DNA of 64,000 nt from Mesostigma viride (taxonomy: Eukaryota; Streptophyta; Mesostigmatophyceae; Mesostigmatales; Mesostigmataceae), in contig RPFO01000016.1 in the NCBI GenBank assembly GCA_009746045.1, positions 12,501 to 76,500 on the forward strand, written 5' to 3'. Positions 21,096 to 32,486 of this stretch are shown one piece after another. The notes under the pieces are model-generated. The model was not told the DNA's origin. It saw nothing but the letters and a program-made list of their open reading frames with translations, and ran no database searches. Numbering within the stretch: the stretch's first letter is position 1; each line of letters opens with the position of its first letter. Position numbers and translations under genes: made by a program.

Positions 21096-21627
21096 TTTCA
21101 GATAAATAATTGGGGCACCATCGCCCCCGGTGTGCCCCCTCAATTCTCTAGATTGCCGGGCGGCGGTGCATTAGGCACTGAGACCCAGAAACCAGTGAGC
21201 TGGCCGTGCGACTGTCAGTAGGCATGATTATGCCCTATGAACCATGCTTAGCTCACGATGACCACCAGGCACCGCTGTGTGTCGGAACAAGTACGTCTGA
21301 TAAGCAGTAATACCAGCAATGCCCTCTGTAGCGGCCAAAGCTGTCGATGTCCACAATTGTAAGCTGTGCCGGTGTGTGCACAGTGCAGATGCCTGCTCGA
21401 TGCCACATCGAGCCATGTTTACGTGTGGAGATGCAGAAGAAAGCTGGCACACACTTATAGCTGCCGCCTGGGTACCCAAGGGCTCAGCGAACCCCATACA
21501 GGGTTCACGGTGGGGTCGCAGTGAGCCTTGAAGTGCCTGGTCTTCCTGCCACCTGTGCCACTAAGCACACTGCTGGCAATTACATAGACCTGGTTAGTGC
21601 ATGAATCAGTTAATTCAGGAGCTCAGC
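21096..21627. other. 3' flank of the plastid membrane protein gene
   Basis: No coding sequence recognised. It probably includes the 3' UTR of the minus-strand gene whose stop is at 21,628. Confidence 0.4.
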
Positions 21628-24185
21628 TCACAGGGACAGGCCCAGGACGACGCCGAGGGCGGCATGGCCCATCAGCAGGGTCATCAGGGATGCGCCCAGC
21701 ACAGTGTGGACATTACGCAGGTCCCGGGCACCTGAACAATCCGGTTCCAAATTAGCAGGCAAAGAGGAAGAGCCGTTGGATGAGATTCGATCGGTGGGCA
21801 ACCCCGACCAAGGTTGGACAGTCGCATGCCTTCATGGCTCATACATCCCCTAACACTAACTTTGAATTGCTGTCTGTCGGCTGCTTTTGTTGCACTTCCC
21901 CAGCAGCATATGCCTCATTGGTGCAGAAAGCACGCAGCGTGAGGTGGTTTCGCCCCTTTCGTCTCATGCTGTGGCTACAGCCAGATTGATACCATCCAGT
22001 GGCCTGGCGGGTGTAGGTCGTTGCTACGGGAACCATGAGGGAGTGGCCAGTTACCGGCAGGCCGAGCTACAACCTGGTGGTGGCCCTCCCTATCCTCTAT
22101 CCCATGACATCTTCTTCCTGCATGGTGTTACGAGTCAAGACAAGCGCCACAGTCCTAAAAACTCGCCATGCCAGTCTGCCATGACGTTTGAGCAAGTAGC
22201 AGAAACGCAATCACGAACTGGGGAAGGCGTAACCATGGTGAGCTTAGGCATCATCTCACCTCCTTTGGCTGCGAACCCCAGCACACCCTGGCCCAGAAGC
22301 AGCAGGAGCACAGCGCCTCCGGTGATGGCGTGTGGGCTGTCATCATCGTCACCATAAACCGTAGGGGAAACGACCAAATGCGTTCCCAGAGACACAGCAC
22401 AGCACACCACAAGCACATGGAGTGGGCAGGGGTTGAGTACTGTGTGATCAACACATTGTGCACAACCGAACCGGACTAGCCGGGTATGAGCCTATGTGTA
22501 GCAACGCCCCAAGACAAGGAATGAAAGGTTTGCACATGCCATGAAATTTGAGCCATGCCATGAACTATAACCCAGTGACGACTACAATCCACGCTTGTGG
22601 GGCGGTGGTACGGTCCATGGTGGTGTGGCAGCACTCAATCCATGCAAGCGCTGATGATCGCATGCTGGTGAGGCCGTACGTGCACATGAGAGCGCGGTTA
22701 TGCCACTGCACAGCTGTCAAGGCGCCATCTGCAAACAAAACCGAAGGATCATGCTGGCCAGGCCCCCCGTCAACCCATCCTGGGGCGACCATACGCAGTG
22801 TTCCCCACGGAGTCAACCACTAGGTGGTCTCCCTCGCTGTTCCATTCCTAATTTTAACCATTCCAACCACTCCCACCGCCTCGGCCACCCCGGATCCCAC
22901 CCCCACTCTCTGTAACCACCGCTCCTCCCACAATTTAACCCACAAACCTGACCCAAACAGCCCCCCCAGGGCCCAGCCCATCAGCACTGAAAAAGAAGCT
23001 CAGCACGAGGTAATTGAGCCCTTCTGAACCACCGCCTTCGCCACCCTACTCTTCTTATGCACCTCACTAAACCAGCGTCGCGCCTTCATAGCGCGGTGCA
23101 TAAGACGGGTCGATGATTAAATTCACAAAATTGAGAAATACGGCGGACCCCTTCAGAGCGGGTGTCTCATGGGTTGTCGGCGCTATGTACGCGGCGCCAA
23201 GATGTGATTCTGCCGCGCCGCGCGAAATCTAACCACTGTTCTTCATACCCACCCGTCCGCAAGTCTGTTTCTACGTAGGGGCGCCAGAAGGGGCACCGCG
23301 CGACAGAACCGGCCACGAGCTACGCCTTAATTGCAATCCGAACCACTTTAGCTCCGAGTGCCGACGTCGGTGGTTCAGAAGGGCTCTAATAAGCAAATGA
23401 TACGCTCTCCGATCCTGTCATGCATCAACCTACTTCGCGCATTAAGTAATAAACCTTAAGACGGTGCCGCAAGCGACGTGGCTCCCACCTCTGCAAAATA
23501 TCCCTGCCCAGCGCCACGTCGAAGGTGACGCCACCCAACGCGCCGGCGATGAAGAAGAACGTCATCCCGGCCATCAGCTTCCAGTGCAGGTCCCGCTTGT
23601 TGTCACCGAACCCGAGCGCGGCGAGCTGTGGCGTGCGCATTGCCATTGTTTTTCAAATAAATACGCCGCAGAGGAAGCGGAGTGAGAATCGCCATTATTT
23701 TATCACGAAACCACGGCACAGGGTGGGCAACCGATGGAAACGGCTGCTTTTATCATGGGACCTACCTCATTTCCCTTGCCCTCGCGGATCTCCTTCCCCA
23801 AGAACGCTCCGTATCCGCCCATAGCCAGCGTAACGATGGACATGTTGATACCGTGGAACCAGTGCAGCGCCCACAGGGGCAGGTCGAGGCTCTTGATCGT
23901 GGGCACGCCGGATTCGCTGACGAATTGTACCAGGGAGGCATCCACCGTGTGAGACCCGACCACAGCGGCAGACGCTGCGAGTGCGGCGAGGGGCAGCCCA
24001 TACCGGACAATGTTTCCATTCGAGGATGATCCGGCCGCCTCCGCCACAACCGCGCGCCGGCATGGGGCGAGCACGGTCTTCCGGGATGCCTCTGCTGGCC
24101 TCACCGGAGCGCCGAAAATGCCATGGCGCCTGGCGATGACGGACGCGTTAGTCAGGGAAGCGAAGGCAACAGCTTGAGACGCCAT
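21628..24185 (-). CDS. Plastid-targeted DUF4079/b561-like membrane protein, four exons
   Basis: Exons on the minus strand are 24,185-23,766, 23,625-23,489, 22,336-22,260 and 21,731-21,628. All introns are GT-AG and the phases join cleanly to 738 bases (245 residues). Residues 1 to about 50 are Ala/Arg/Ser-rich with few acidic residues, like a chloroplast transit peptide. Four to five hydrophobic segments follow, with histidines at their edges in the order HWFHG, DLHWKL, SPHAITGG, NVHTVLG and MGHAALG, and the C-terminus is VVLGLSL. This helix-plus-histidine layout is that of DUF4079 proteins, a cyanobacterial and plastid family related to haem-binding cytochrome b561. Function is not established; electron transfer at a plastid membrane is an inference. 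The ATG sits in the frame that gives the transit peptide, with no upstream in-frame ATG nearby. Intron 2 carries a MITE-like insertion. An unrelated four-helix plastid protein is possible but less likely. Confidence 0.75.
23016..23385. mobile_element. MITE-like inverted-repeat element in intron 2
   Basis: GAGCCCTTCTGAACCACCG (23,016-23,034) is mirrored by CGGTGGTTCAGAAGGGCTC (23,367-23,385). Further matching extends with mismatches. It is flanked by TAATT and TAATA, so a TAA or TAAT duplication is possible. The element is about 370 bp with no coding capacity. Confidence 0.55.
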
Positions 24186-24473
24186 GGTTAGTTGTGAAGA
24201 GGGTGTGGGATCGAAATGAGGCGAGCGACAAACTGAAGGTGATGGCGACCTTATGCTGACTGGCAACGCTTCGAGGTGGGGTAATGATGAGTTGGCGATA
24301 GGAGCGGATGAAAATGCTCGACCTCAGGGTTGACGTGGTCTCACCACGTTCCTCGAGTCAGCACCAGATACCACGTGGATATTCGTGCTACATGGAGTCC
24401 CGTTACAGACTGTGCGGCGTGGGATCCAACTGGCTGACATGAGTCCCTGTTGTTAACGGTCTTTTTCGGAGCG

Positions 24474-24519
<46 letters not shown>

Positions 24520-25557
24520 GTCCCACGCCGCCCAAGGGCAGCAGAGAATCTATAGTGGCCGTTTTCGGAGCGTACAGTACATGGGGAACTGCACGATCAT
24601 GGCGCTGCGCCCGCCGGGCGCCTCCCCGTCGGCCCGCTCGCTACGGCCTACGCGCACACAGGTGTCGCTACTATTTCCCGCGTCTTTGTCTGCGGTTCCG
24701 CTTACAGCACTACATAAATAGCAGCTGATGTGAACATGCAGAATTAGGCACAACTAGGCATTTCAGGCTATTTTTGGCATACCTGGGTCACCTTAACTGT
24801 TATATGGAAATAAACTAACACCCATTTCACCGGAAAAAACATGCAGAATTTCCCGCGTCTTTCACTTGGCCTGGAAATCCTGTGGAAATACCTAGGAATT
24901 CTCCCAGGCTGCAGTGAAGTCGTCTGCAATCGTCTTTTGCCAAGTGGCCGCACCGATGCCGCAAAAAGTGCAAATTTCTCGGGTCAGCGCCCGCGCAGGC
25001 GCGCACGCATCTCGGGTCAGCGGCTCATGCTGTCATGCAGCGCCACCGACTGTACCTTACCAAGGCCATTGCATCGTTCTGTTTCATCGTTCGTTCAGCG
25101 TGAATGTTGTACAGTATCAATGTGTATTTAGGAGGAACTTCAATGTATGCCACTAAAATAGCGTTCTATAAGAAAAATTATGAATAGATGGGTAAACCTA
25201 ATTTTGGTTTTATTTTTTGGAAATTTTTCTATCAGAAACTAATTTAAAAAGTTAGTTTCTGACTGGCGTTCGAGCTCAGCGTGGACGTATAGCCCGATGC
25301 AACCGGATGCTGTGAAGTGTCAGAGAATGTCATGGCCGACTTCAATTAGGAAAACAACGGTATATTGTTACACAGATGCAAATGTCTCCACATAAAGGGC
25401 TTTCGTTCTCTCTACATCGGTGATATTGCATTTTGCTGTCGCATTTGCTGAAGTTGCGGATAGCTACCATCATCGGAATACCGATTCTCGTACTTGAATA
25501 AATGAGCAGCAAACTCTAGAAAAAGCCGTGGGCATACTTTTCCGCAATACTCGACCC
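24186..25557. other. Intergenic region between two divergent genes
   Basis: It should hold the promoters of the plastid protein (minus) and the secreted protein (plus). It contains a (GTT)n tract (24,476-24,519) bordered by GGCGTGGGA and TCCCACGCC, which can pair, and two copies of TTTTCGGAGCGT (about 24,465 and 24,563). I see no further gene. Confidence 0.45.
24476..24519. repeat. (GTT)n microsatellite
   Basis: About 15 units. Confidence 0.95.
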
Positions 25558-26314
25558 ATGGCGGCCAAAGCTTCTCACCTCGCGGGAATCAACCGCATGG
25601 CTCCCGGCCTAGCGATAATCGCCATAACGGCTTTCGTGATTGTGGGATGTGCGAGCTCCGCAGCGGCAGAGAATGAAGTGATTTGCGGCCAGGGAAAGTT
25701 CTATCTTCGCACTACCCAAGGCCAGATGGTGGAGTCCCCGCAGGCCGGGTGCAGCATGCCTGCGTACGTTTTCCTTCTTGTTTCTGCATTCTGGCCCAGT
25801 AGCTCACAAACGGTGGTTGCATGGTGCGCACTCGCCGGTCATTTTGTCGCCGCTCAACTGACTCGTTTGTTGCCTCTCGTTCTTGCTTCGGCATCCGTGC
25901 AGGTTGTATAACACGACCTGGCAAGCTGGTTGTGACACCTTGATCACGTTCTCCTTGGAAGCCAAGGAGAAGGTAGACGCCACGTACCAGAATCTCACGG
26001 GCTCCCTAACGGCCAAGTGTGTAACCACCTCTGTCAGTTACCAGCAGCTATGCCTTGATGTCCTGAACGTTGAGGGTGTGGGGACCCTGAGTTCCATCGG
26101 GCTTCGCATTGATGCTGCCGTCGTGAGTGACAACTTCACCAACCCCATGGGCTTGGGCTTGGGCACCGGTGCCTTTGAGGACGTTACAGGCGTGTTTACC
26201 TCTCGGCTTGCGGACGTGGGCCCTCCCTTGGTGTACGAGCTGAGCGTTGAGCTGGCGGACGGTGCTGATTGCGACACGGAGACAGGCGCAGGTGATGACA
26301 AGAGGAAACTGTGA
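25558..26314 (+). CDS. Secreted cysteine-containing protein of unknown function, two exons
   Basis: Exon 1 is 25,558-25,763 and exon 2 is 25,903-26,314, joined across a 139-bp GT-AG intron (phase 2) to give 205 residues. The N-terminus (MAAKASH...) has a basic start, a hydrophobic core PGLAIIAITAFVIVG and then CASSAAA, a good signal-peptide pattern. The mature part has at least five more cysteines (VICGQG, AGCSMPA, AGCDTL, AKCVTT, QLCLDV), likely disulfide-bonded. The C-terminal half is Gly/Val-rich and probably beta-stranded, ending in an acidic and basic tail. The ATG at 25,558 is preferred; an upstream GTG in frame is not needed. A GTGATG just after GCAG near 26,290 could be an alternative donor, so the C-terminus is less sure. 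I do not recognise the family. Confidence 0.6.
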
Positions 26315-27114
26315 AGTGGCTTTCAGGAGGTTGTACATTAACTTCATTAGTGCAGGCACATGCCAGTTCTTTAAAGCTGCATGGGACCCCAGCTTCCAGG
26401 GGGTTCGGTCCTGCCGGGCATTTTCCATGAGATCGTCTCAATCGGGAAGTCCCACGTCATCGTACGCACTTTCATCAAACCGTATATCAATTGTAATTTC
26501 GGTCACATGGCATATCGATACGCCCCGTTGTGCACAGCGAGCACTAGCATCGATCGATGGGAGAGGTGGGAGGCCCAACGCTCGTTCATGTAGTTCCTAA
26601 TATTCTTCAAGTCTTAGCTCGCCCGCAAATGGCCACACTAGATATTATGTATATCAAGGAGACAATATTATGTATATAGCACTAGATATGATGTATATAG
26701 CCAGGTAGCGCAGCAATTAGCTGCCTGCACTAGGGCTATAACTATAACTTTGATGTTTAAATATACTAGCAGTCCTATACATGTTGCTCAAGGTTAATGC
26801 ATACATGCATGCATGCATGCATGCATGCATGCATGCATGCATGCATGCATGCATGCATGCATGTGTGCACGTGTGCTATTTTCATTTTTCGGCATGTGCA
26901 TGCCATTGGCCATTGCTAAGCTAGCTGGCTACTTGCATGTTATAAGTGTGCAGGCCGCCTTTGAGCGCCATTCATGCTTACGATCACCGATGGAGCCATG
27001 CACGTATAACCGAATTTCTATGTAAATGATCATCATGATGAAGGTGAGCATGATGCGAATCGGGCATGCAAAGTCAGGTATTACATCAAGGAGACATTAC
27101 ATGTTTGGGTCGCA
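26315..27114. repeat. Intergenic, with (ATGC)n microsatellite
   Basis: 26,803-26,862 is a (GCAT)n run of about 15 units, self-complementary and able to form hairpins. Around 26,635-26,700, ATTATGTATATAG-type units are repeated three times. No gene seen. Confidence 0.6.
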
Positions 27115-27236
27115 TGATGCAGACGGTATTGCCTGTTTGTTTAACTTTTGTGTAATTACTATTCTAATGACATTAGCTAGTAGCATAGTACTCCGTGGCA
27201 GACAATGTTTGTGACTTTCGTGTAATTATTTTTCTA
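27115..27236 (+). mobile_element. Two overlapping LINE A-like 3' ends
   Basis: GCATGATGCAGACGG...GTGTAATTACTATTCTAATGACATTAGC...ACTCCGTGGCA is followed at once by a second GACAATGTTTGTGACTTTCGTGTAATTATTTTTCTAA. Confidence 0.6.
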
Positions 27237-27237
27237 A

Positions 27238-29058
27238 CTTAGTCGGGAGGACCATTTTTGGCACTTTCAGACCCCTGAAAATGAGAAAAATCATAACTCA
27301 CAGGCCACAACTCCAAATGCCCCCAACCAAGATGCTAGGAGTATCTACACTTCGAGGGCTTTCAGAATATGCAATAATACCACGGGTTTATCAAAGCATT
27401 TGGATGATAGCTCCAGTCAAACTTGGCCAAAAGACGATCTTTTTTCCCCAAGGAAAAGTGAAACCCCCCCTAACTTCCCAGGGAGGGTATGGAACCTCAA
27501 CAGCAACATTGGACAACTTAGTTGGATAGTCCAATGGTGCTTTCCTTGGGTCAAACCACCCGGATAACCCGTTAGACCTATATAAGGTGCTCATACATGT
27601 GTGTAGCTTAGGGGAATACAGCAGTAGTAGTGCAGAATAGATAGACCGTGGCCATGTACATGTACGCCTCCTAGAGGCACTATCCTAGCTAAGCCACGCG
27701 CTTTCCTTAATCATGTACATGTGTGCCTATGATGAGCCACACCCCAGATGATGCCTAGCTTTATTTAGTTATGTTGTGCCCATGCAGGGAGTAACTCTCT
27801 GCTGAGACGCCATGCCCTAGCTTCTTTGTATAGCTATGCTGATCTTCCCCCCCATGACAGGCTCCCCCTTCGCTGGGCATAGCTTGAAGATCATGGGGAT
27901 GCACGTGCCCTGGTGCACCTAGAGCAAGGGTCCTTTACATCCCCACCCTTGCAGGAAGTAGCTTAGGATGTATGATAGGCCATATGCCCCCCTCTCAAGG
28001 GCTGTGTGCTACATATACTCCCAACGGAGTTATGTTACAATTCAATTCAATTCAATTCAATACATGTGTGTGGGTTACGCGCGCGTAAACAGCCATCTAT
28101 GACATGCAATACAAGAATGCATTATAACAAGCTATAAAAGATTGCCAAAGGTGCTGGAATACAAACATGTTGCCTACCTGCATAACATGTTGCCTACCTG
28201 CGAAATGATATGCTCCAAAGAAATGCCATAAACTGGTCACTTTCAGGGCTAATACCCCTCTGTACAGCAGGCATGGAGGCTTGCTGAAAGGTGCACTAAA
28301 AAGCTCGTCAAATATAATGCATGGGAGACGTATTCCGCTGCAAAGGACACGCAAACACGTTGCCGTACCTGGCTCGTTCACGTCCTGCCCGGATTCCACT
28401 GGCCGGGACCCTCATATCTCACACATACCATGGATTTACAGGCATAGGCCGCCATAGCCGCATCATGCATGCATCCTTTATGATTACAAGGTTGATGCTC
28501 CGTTCAAATATTACCTATAAACGCGTCCGCATTCCCAGCAAACGCATCAGCGGACATCCGGTACCAAATCTGGATGCTTGGGCTGGCGGAGACTGCCCGG
28601 CCATGATGATAAAATGGAAATAAGATAAGCGAGTACTCATCTGGCACTGACGACCCAGAAGGCAGTATTTTCCTACCTGAATTTTCCCAATCCTACAAGT
28701 TTGGCCATGCCTGACCTACGAAAATCACGCAGAGTCATTCTGAGCAAAATGCTGAACCGTTTCTAGCCTCGACACGCAAAATTTCCGTGAGAACGGCATG
28801 CTGGCGGCCATATCTAGTTACGCGCGCGCGCGAGTGAAAATTTCCCGCCAAAGTCACGTGATGCCTGCTCAATGCACGTTGTAATTACCAGGCTATGGCG
28901 AATATTACCCCCAAACCTATGCATCACCCTCGTCCCTAAGTGTCCCCGGACCCACCGGACAACTGTCCTCCGTCACAAGCGGCGCGGCGCTCACGGCGCG
29001 GCGCGAAATTCGACCGTTTGTCAAACCACCCGACAGGTCGGGTGGTTTCCCGACTTTA
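27238..29058. mobile_element. Non-autonomous DNA transposon, copy 1 (diverged ends)
   Basis: It is collinear with copy 2 at 30,598-32,482 over more than 1.2 kb, including GACCCCTGAAAATG, the CCACAACTCCAAAT block, GACCTATATAA and GGGTTACGCGCGCGTAA. The ends carry AGTCGGGA in inverted orientation; the right end abuts TTTAAA, whereas the left TTAA is degraded. A LINE tail is inserted at 27,605-28,059. A subterminal hairpin with perfect 12-base arms lies at 29,023-29,048. Confidence 0.6.
27605..28059 (+). mobile_element. LINE 3' end inserted in transposon copy 1
   Basis: It is flanked by ATACATGTGTGT (27,593-27,604 and 28,060-28,071). The 3' UTR shares the GGGAGTAACTCTCTGCTGAGA block and the GTGTGCTACATATACTCCCAACGGAG terminus with element B, but its tail is (AATTC)n. 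Confidence 0.8.
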
Positions 29059-29079
29059 AATTGGAGCATAATCTCCGAA

Positions 29080-29205
29080 ATTAAATTGGAGCATATCTCC
29101 GTTGGGAGCACATGTAGCAGGGACAACGGCGTCTTGGTCTTGGGTCGACCGCGGGACATCGTGTCTCAACGTCGAGCTGCGGCAAACGCCGCGGATGCAC
29201 GCAGT
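29080..29205 (-). mobile_element. Reversed LINE terminus and spacer
   Basis: AAATTGGAGCATATCTCCGTTGGGAGCACATGTAGCA is the complement of the LINE end motif. The rest is unassigned. Confidence 0.5.
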
Positions 29206-29216
29206 ACGTCTATATT

Positions 29217-29833
29217 AAGTAAGTAAGTAAGTACTTGCGTGTCATGCGCAAAGGCATGCCACGGAGTACTATGATAATCTCATTAATTAATTAATTAATT
29301 AAAATCATAGCTCCGTGGGTCCGAGCATATGTAACACATAGCCCTGAGAAAGGGGCATCTATGGGTTTGTAATACAATCAGGGCGACAACCTGCAGGTGT
29401 AGGATGTACAACTATCACCTGCTCTGGGTGCACTAGGTGCACCTGCACCTCCATGGTGGTTCATGCCTCCTAAACAAGCACAGGCACCCAGGGGGGGCTT
29501 GAGGAGAGGGCCTAGAAGGCCTGCATGACATATGGGGTGGAAGGTATGTGGCTAGGCTATAGCTGGGGTACACATGGCCTCTCAGCAGAGAGTAACTCCC
29601 TGCAAATCCCATTAGGCTAATCTCATTAGAAAATAATTACACAAAAGTTTAAAACAAATATCGTCTGCATCATCCCCCAACCGTTAAGCACTAGATGGGG
29701 ATGTAATCCTCATCCGAGCTGTCCTCTACTGTAATGGCAGACGAGGCGGTAGTGTAGCGGCTATCCTCAGGACCAATAACCTCCACCTGCGGACTTCTAC
29801 CCTGGCTAGCAACGGGCCGCGGGGCCCGTGGGG
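29217..29833 (-). mobile_element. LINE family A copy 3 (minus)
   Basis: It is flanked by the 11-base duplication ACGTCTATATT (29,206-29,216 and 29,834-29,844). On the minus strand it starts inside the last codons of the reverse transcriptase and ends with the family A 3' UTR and a tail seen as (AAGT)n. It is interrupted by element B copy 2. Confidence 0.85.
29286..29617 (-). mobile_element. LINE element B copy 2, nested in LINE A copy 3
   Basis: About 330 bp of the element B 3' UTR with a (TTAA)n tail, flanked by TAATCTCATTA (29,275-29,285 and 29,618-29,628). It matches 2,097-2,420 closely. Confidence 0.85.
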
Positions 29834-29844
29834 ACGTCTATATT

Positions 29845-30315
29845 GTCATCGGCCCTCCCCCTGCCAGCCTTCGTCCGTTCACTCGGCCATTCGTTCACTC
29901 TACTCACGTTTCTTCGAAAAGATGTTAGGAATCGATGGAATGTGTGGCCCCCCAACAGCATGTGGTTTTTCCCATCCATGCATTGCCTTGAAGACGCACG
30001 GGTCGGCTCGCTCGCCGGCTGAAAATGGCCGGTGCTGCGCTCGCACCCCCCGGTGCTTGCCCTCGCACCCCCCCGAAAAATAACAGTTTCAGAACGTTTT
30101 TTTTTTTCCCAGAATAAATTTCCATACATCAATGCCGATCGAACAAGCGAAATCCGGTACAAAATGGCTTCGTAATCCGTCAACAGTAAATTTTCACGCT
30201 ACCATAGCCTTCGCAATGCATGCAATTTGCACTCAACATCTCCCGCACGCACCGAAATACGGCAATTTCACCCGGGAATTACCGCGGACACTTTGGTGCG
30301 GCGTCAGATTGATGT
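29845..30315. other. No gene seen
   Basis: Unique-looking sequence with a poly-T run (about 30,097-30,109). No coding or repeat assignment. Confidence 0.4.
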
Positions 30316-30460
30316 GAGGTCGGCCATAGCTCGCGTCGCCGTTGTTGCAGGGCCAGGGTCAAGTCGTCGTCCATGCAGCGTGTACTAGCGAGTCCTCGAG
30401 AGCTTCTTGCGGCATTTAAGGAACGACAGCTTATCCGCCATGTACTTGAAGGTGCCGTGG
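30316..30460 (-). pseudogene. Element B ORF1 C-terminal fragment
   Basis: The complement encodes DDDLTLALQQRRRELWPT and nearby matches to the ORF1 at 2,695-2,815, with small indels. It is a short relic. Confidence 0.65.
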
Positions 30461-31167
30461 CATGCCCATGCGCATGACATCGCAAGTACTTACATACACG
30501 AAAGTACTTACGTATACTTATGCATGTGCGGGGCTTTAACGACACGCAGTACTATTTTTGCACGGCAGGGGCATGATTCAGACGATCTTGTTTTTAACCC
30601 ATAGTCCGGGAATGGGTTTTAGGCATTTTTAGACCCCTGAAAATGGAAAAAATCATAAATTATCATGGGCCACAACTCCAAATACCCCCAACCAAGGTGC
30701 TAGGAGTACCTACACTTCAAGGGCTTCCAGAATATGCAATAATATCCCGAGTCCATTCAGTGCTTTGCAAGATATTTACTGCCAAAGTTGGACAAAAGAC
30801 GATCATTTTCAGGTAAGCAAAATCCCCTTAGATAATAACATCTACTGGGAGGGTCAGGAACCTCAATATTAACATTGGACAATTTCATTGGATAGTGCCA
30901 CCATGCTTTCCTTGGGTCAGACCGCACGGATAGCCCATCTGACCTATATAACGCGCTCACTTACGTGTGTGGGTTACGCGCGCGTAAGCAGCCATCCATG
31001 AAATGCCACACACTTATGCATTGTATACAGCCACATAGGACTGTAAAAAGTGCTGGGAAACAAAGAAGTGCTAAAGCAGCACTAACGGAATTGCATCCTC
31101 CAAAGAAACACCACAAACTGAGCAGATTTGGGGCTAATAGCACTCATACAGCAGGCATGGAAACCTG

Positions 31168-31608
31168 TGGACGCCCCCAGCGGGCTAGAATAGCAATAGC
31201 CCTAGCTTGTAACCATTGGAGTCACTGTCGCTAAGGCAGCCATGCCTAGAATGTTTGCCTAGCTGTGCCAACAAACCTAGTCACGTGCCGCCAACGCACG
31301 GTACACAACCAGCCATAGCCTTAGCCTAGTTCTAGTACAGCCATGCTACGCCCTGGCTATGTTCAGATTACTTGCCCACGCTCCTTGCTATGACATGCTC
31401 ACATGGGTCTTATTGCACCCACAGTTTGCCGGATCGTTAGCCTGTCCTTTTAGCTAGCCGCGCCCGATTGCAGCTGTGGCATGCCTTTGGCATGAAGGAG
31501 ACTGGGGGTCTCTGCCCTTTCTCCTGTAGTGCACACACAGGGATTAAAAGCACTTCGGTGCTCCGTGACTCCCCAACGGGAGCACGAGTTTAATTAATTA
31601 ATTAATTA
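31168..31608 (+). mobile_element. LINE D 3' end inserted in transposon copy 2
   Basis: It is flanked by ATGGAAACCTG (31,157-31,167 and 31,609-31,619). It ends with GACTCCCCAACGGGAGCACGAG and (TTAA)n, matching 7,864-7,995. Confidence 0.85.
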
Positions 31609-32237
31609 ATGGAAACCTGCTGCAAGAGGCACTGATACACTAGCTCGTGTAAAATCGATCGATGTATAAACGACAGATTCCCGTGCAAACGACATGCAAA
31701 CACGTTGCCGTACCTGGCTTGATCACGACCTTTCCGGGTTCTGCTGGCCAGGACCCTCATATCTCACACTGGCTAATGCTTTCCAGGCATAGGCCGCGCC
31801 ATAGCCGCATAGTGAATGCATCCGACATGATTACCAGGTTGATGTTCTGTGCAAAGATGACCTATAAACGCATCCAAATTCACAGGGACGCTGCTGCGGA
31901 TGTCCCGTACCAAAACTGGGTGCTCGGGCTGGCGCAGATTGCCGGGCCATAAGAAGACAATCGAAATATGGCATGCCATTACTCATATGGTACTGACGAC
32001 CAAGAAAGCAGTAATTTCCTACCTGTATTTTACCAATGCTATACATCTGGCCACCCCTGACCTACGAAAATCACGCATCATCATTCTGAGCAACATTCTG
32101 AACCATTACAAGCCGCGAGACGCAAAATTTCCTTGATAACGGCACGCTAGCAGCCATATCTCGTTACGCGCGCGCGCGAGTGAAAATTTCCCGCCAAAGT
32201 CACGTGATACTGTCTCAATACACGTTGTATTTACCAG

Positions 32238-32330
32238 GCTATGGCGAATATTAATTCGCCATAAATTAAATGGCGAATATTATTCGCCATAAATTAAATT
32301 AAATTTAATTTAATTTATGGCAAATATTAC
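32238..32330. repeat. AT-rich inverted expansion inside transposon copy 2
   Basis: GGCGAATATTAATTCGCC and further ATTAAATTTAATT-type palindromes replace a simple GGCGAATATTA of copy 1, so about 85 bp was gained in this copy. Confidence 0.65.
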
Positions 32331-32486
32331 CCCCAAACCTATGCATCACCTTCGTCCTTAAGTGTTCCCAGACCCACCGGATCACTGACATCCGTCACAG
32401 GTGGCGCGGCGCTCCGGGAATTGAGCGCCGCGCCACCGGGAGTCAAACAGTGCGATATATCGCACTGTTTCCGGACTATGGGTTAA

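Larger units (their letters stand above)
30598..32482. mobile_element. Non-autonomous piggyBac-like DNA transposon, copy 2
   Basis: It has terminal inverted repeats CCCATAGTCCGG at both ends and TTAA on both sides (30,594-30,597 and 32,483-32,486). TTAA targets and ends starting CCC are characteristic of the piggyBac superfamily. The interior has no transposase. A LINE D tail is inserted at 31,168-31,608. The right end has a perfect 26-bp palindrome (32,445-32,470) and a second hairpin with 14-base arms GGTGGCGCGGCGCT (32,400-32,437). Confidence 0.75.
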
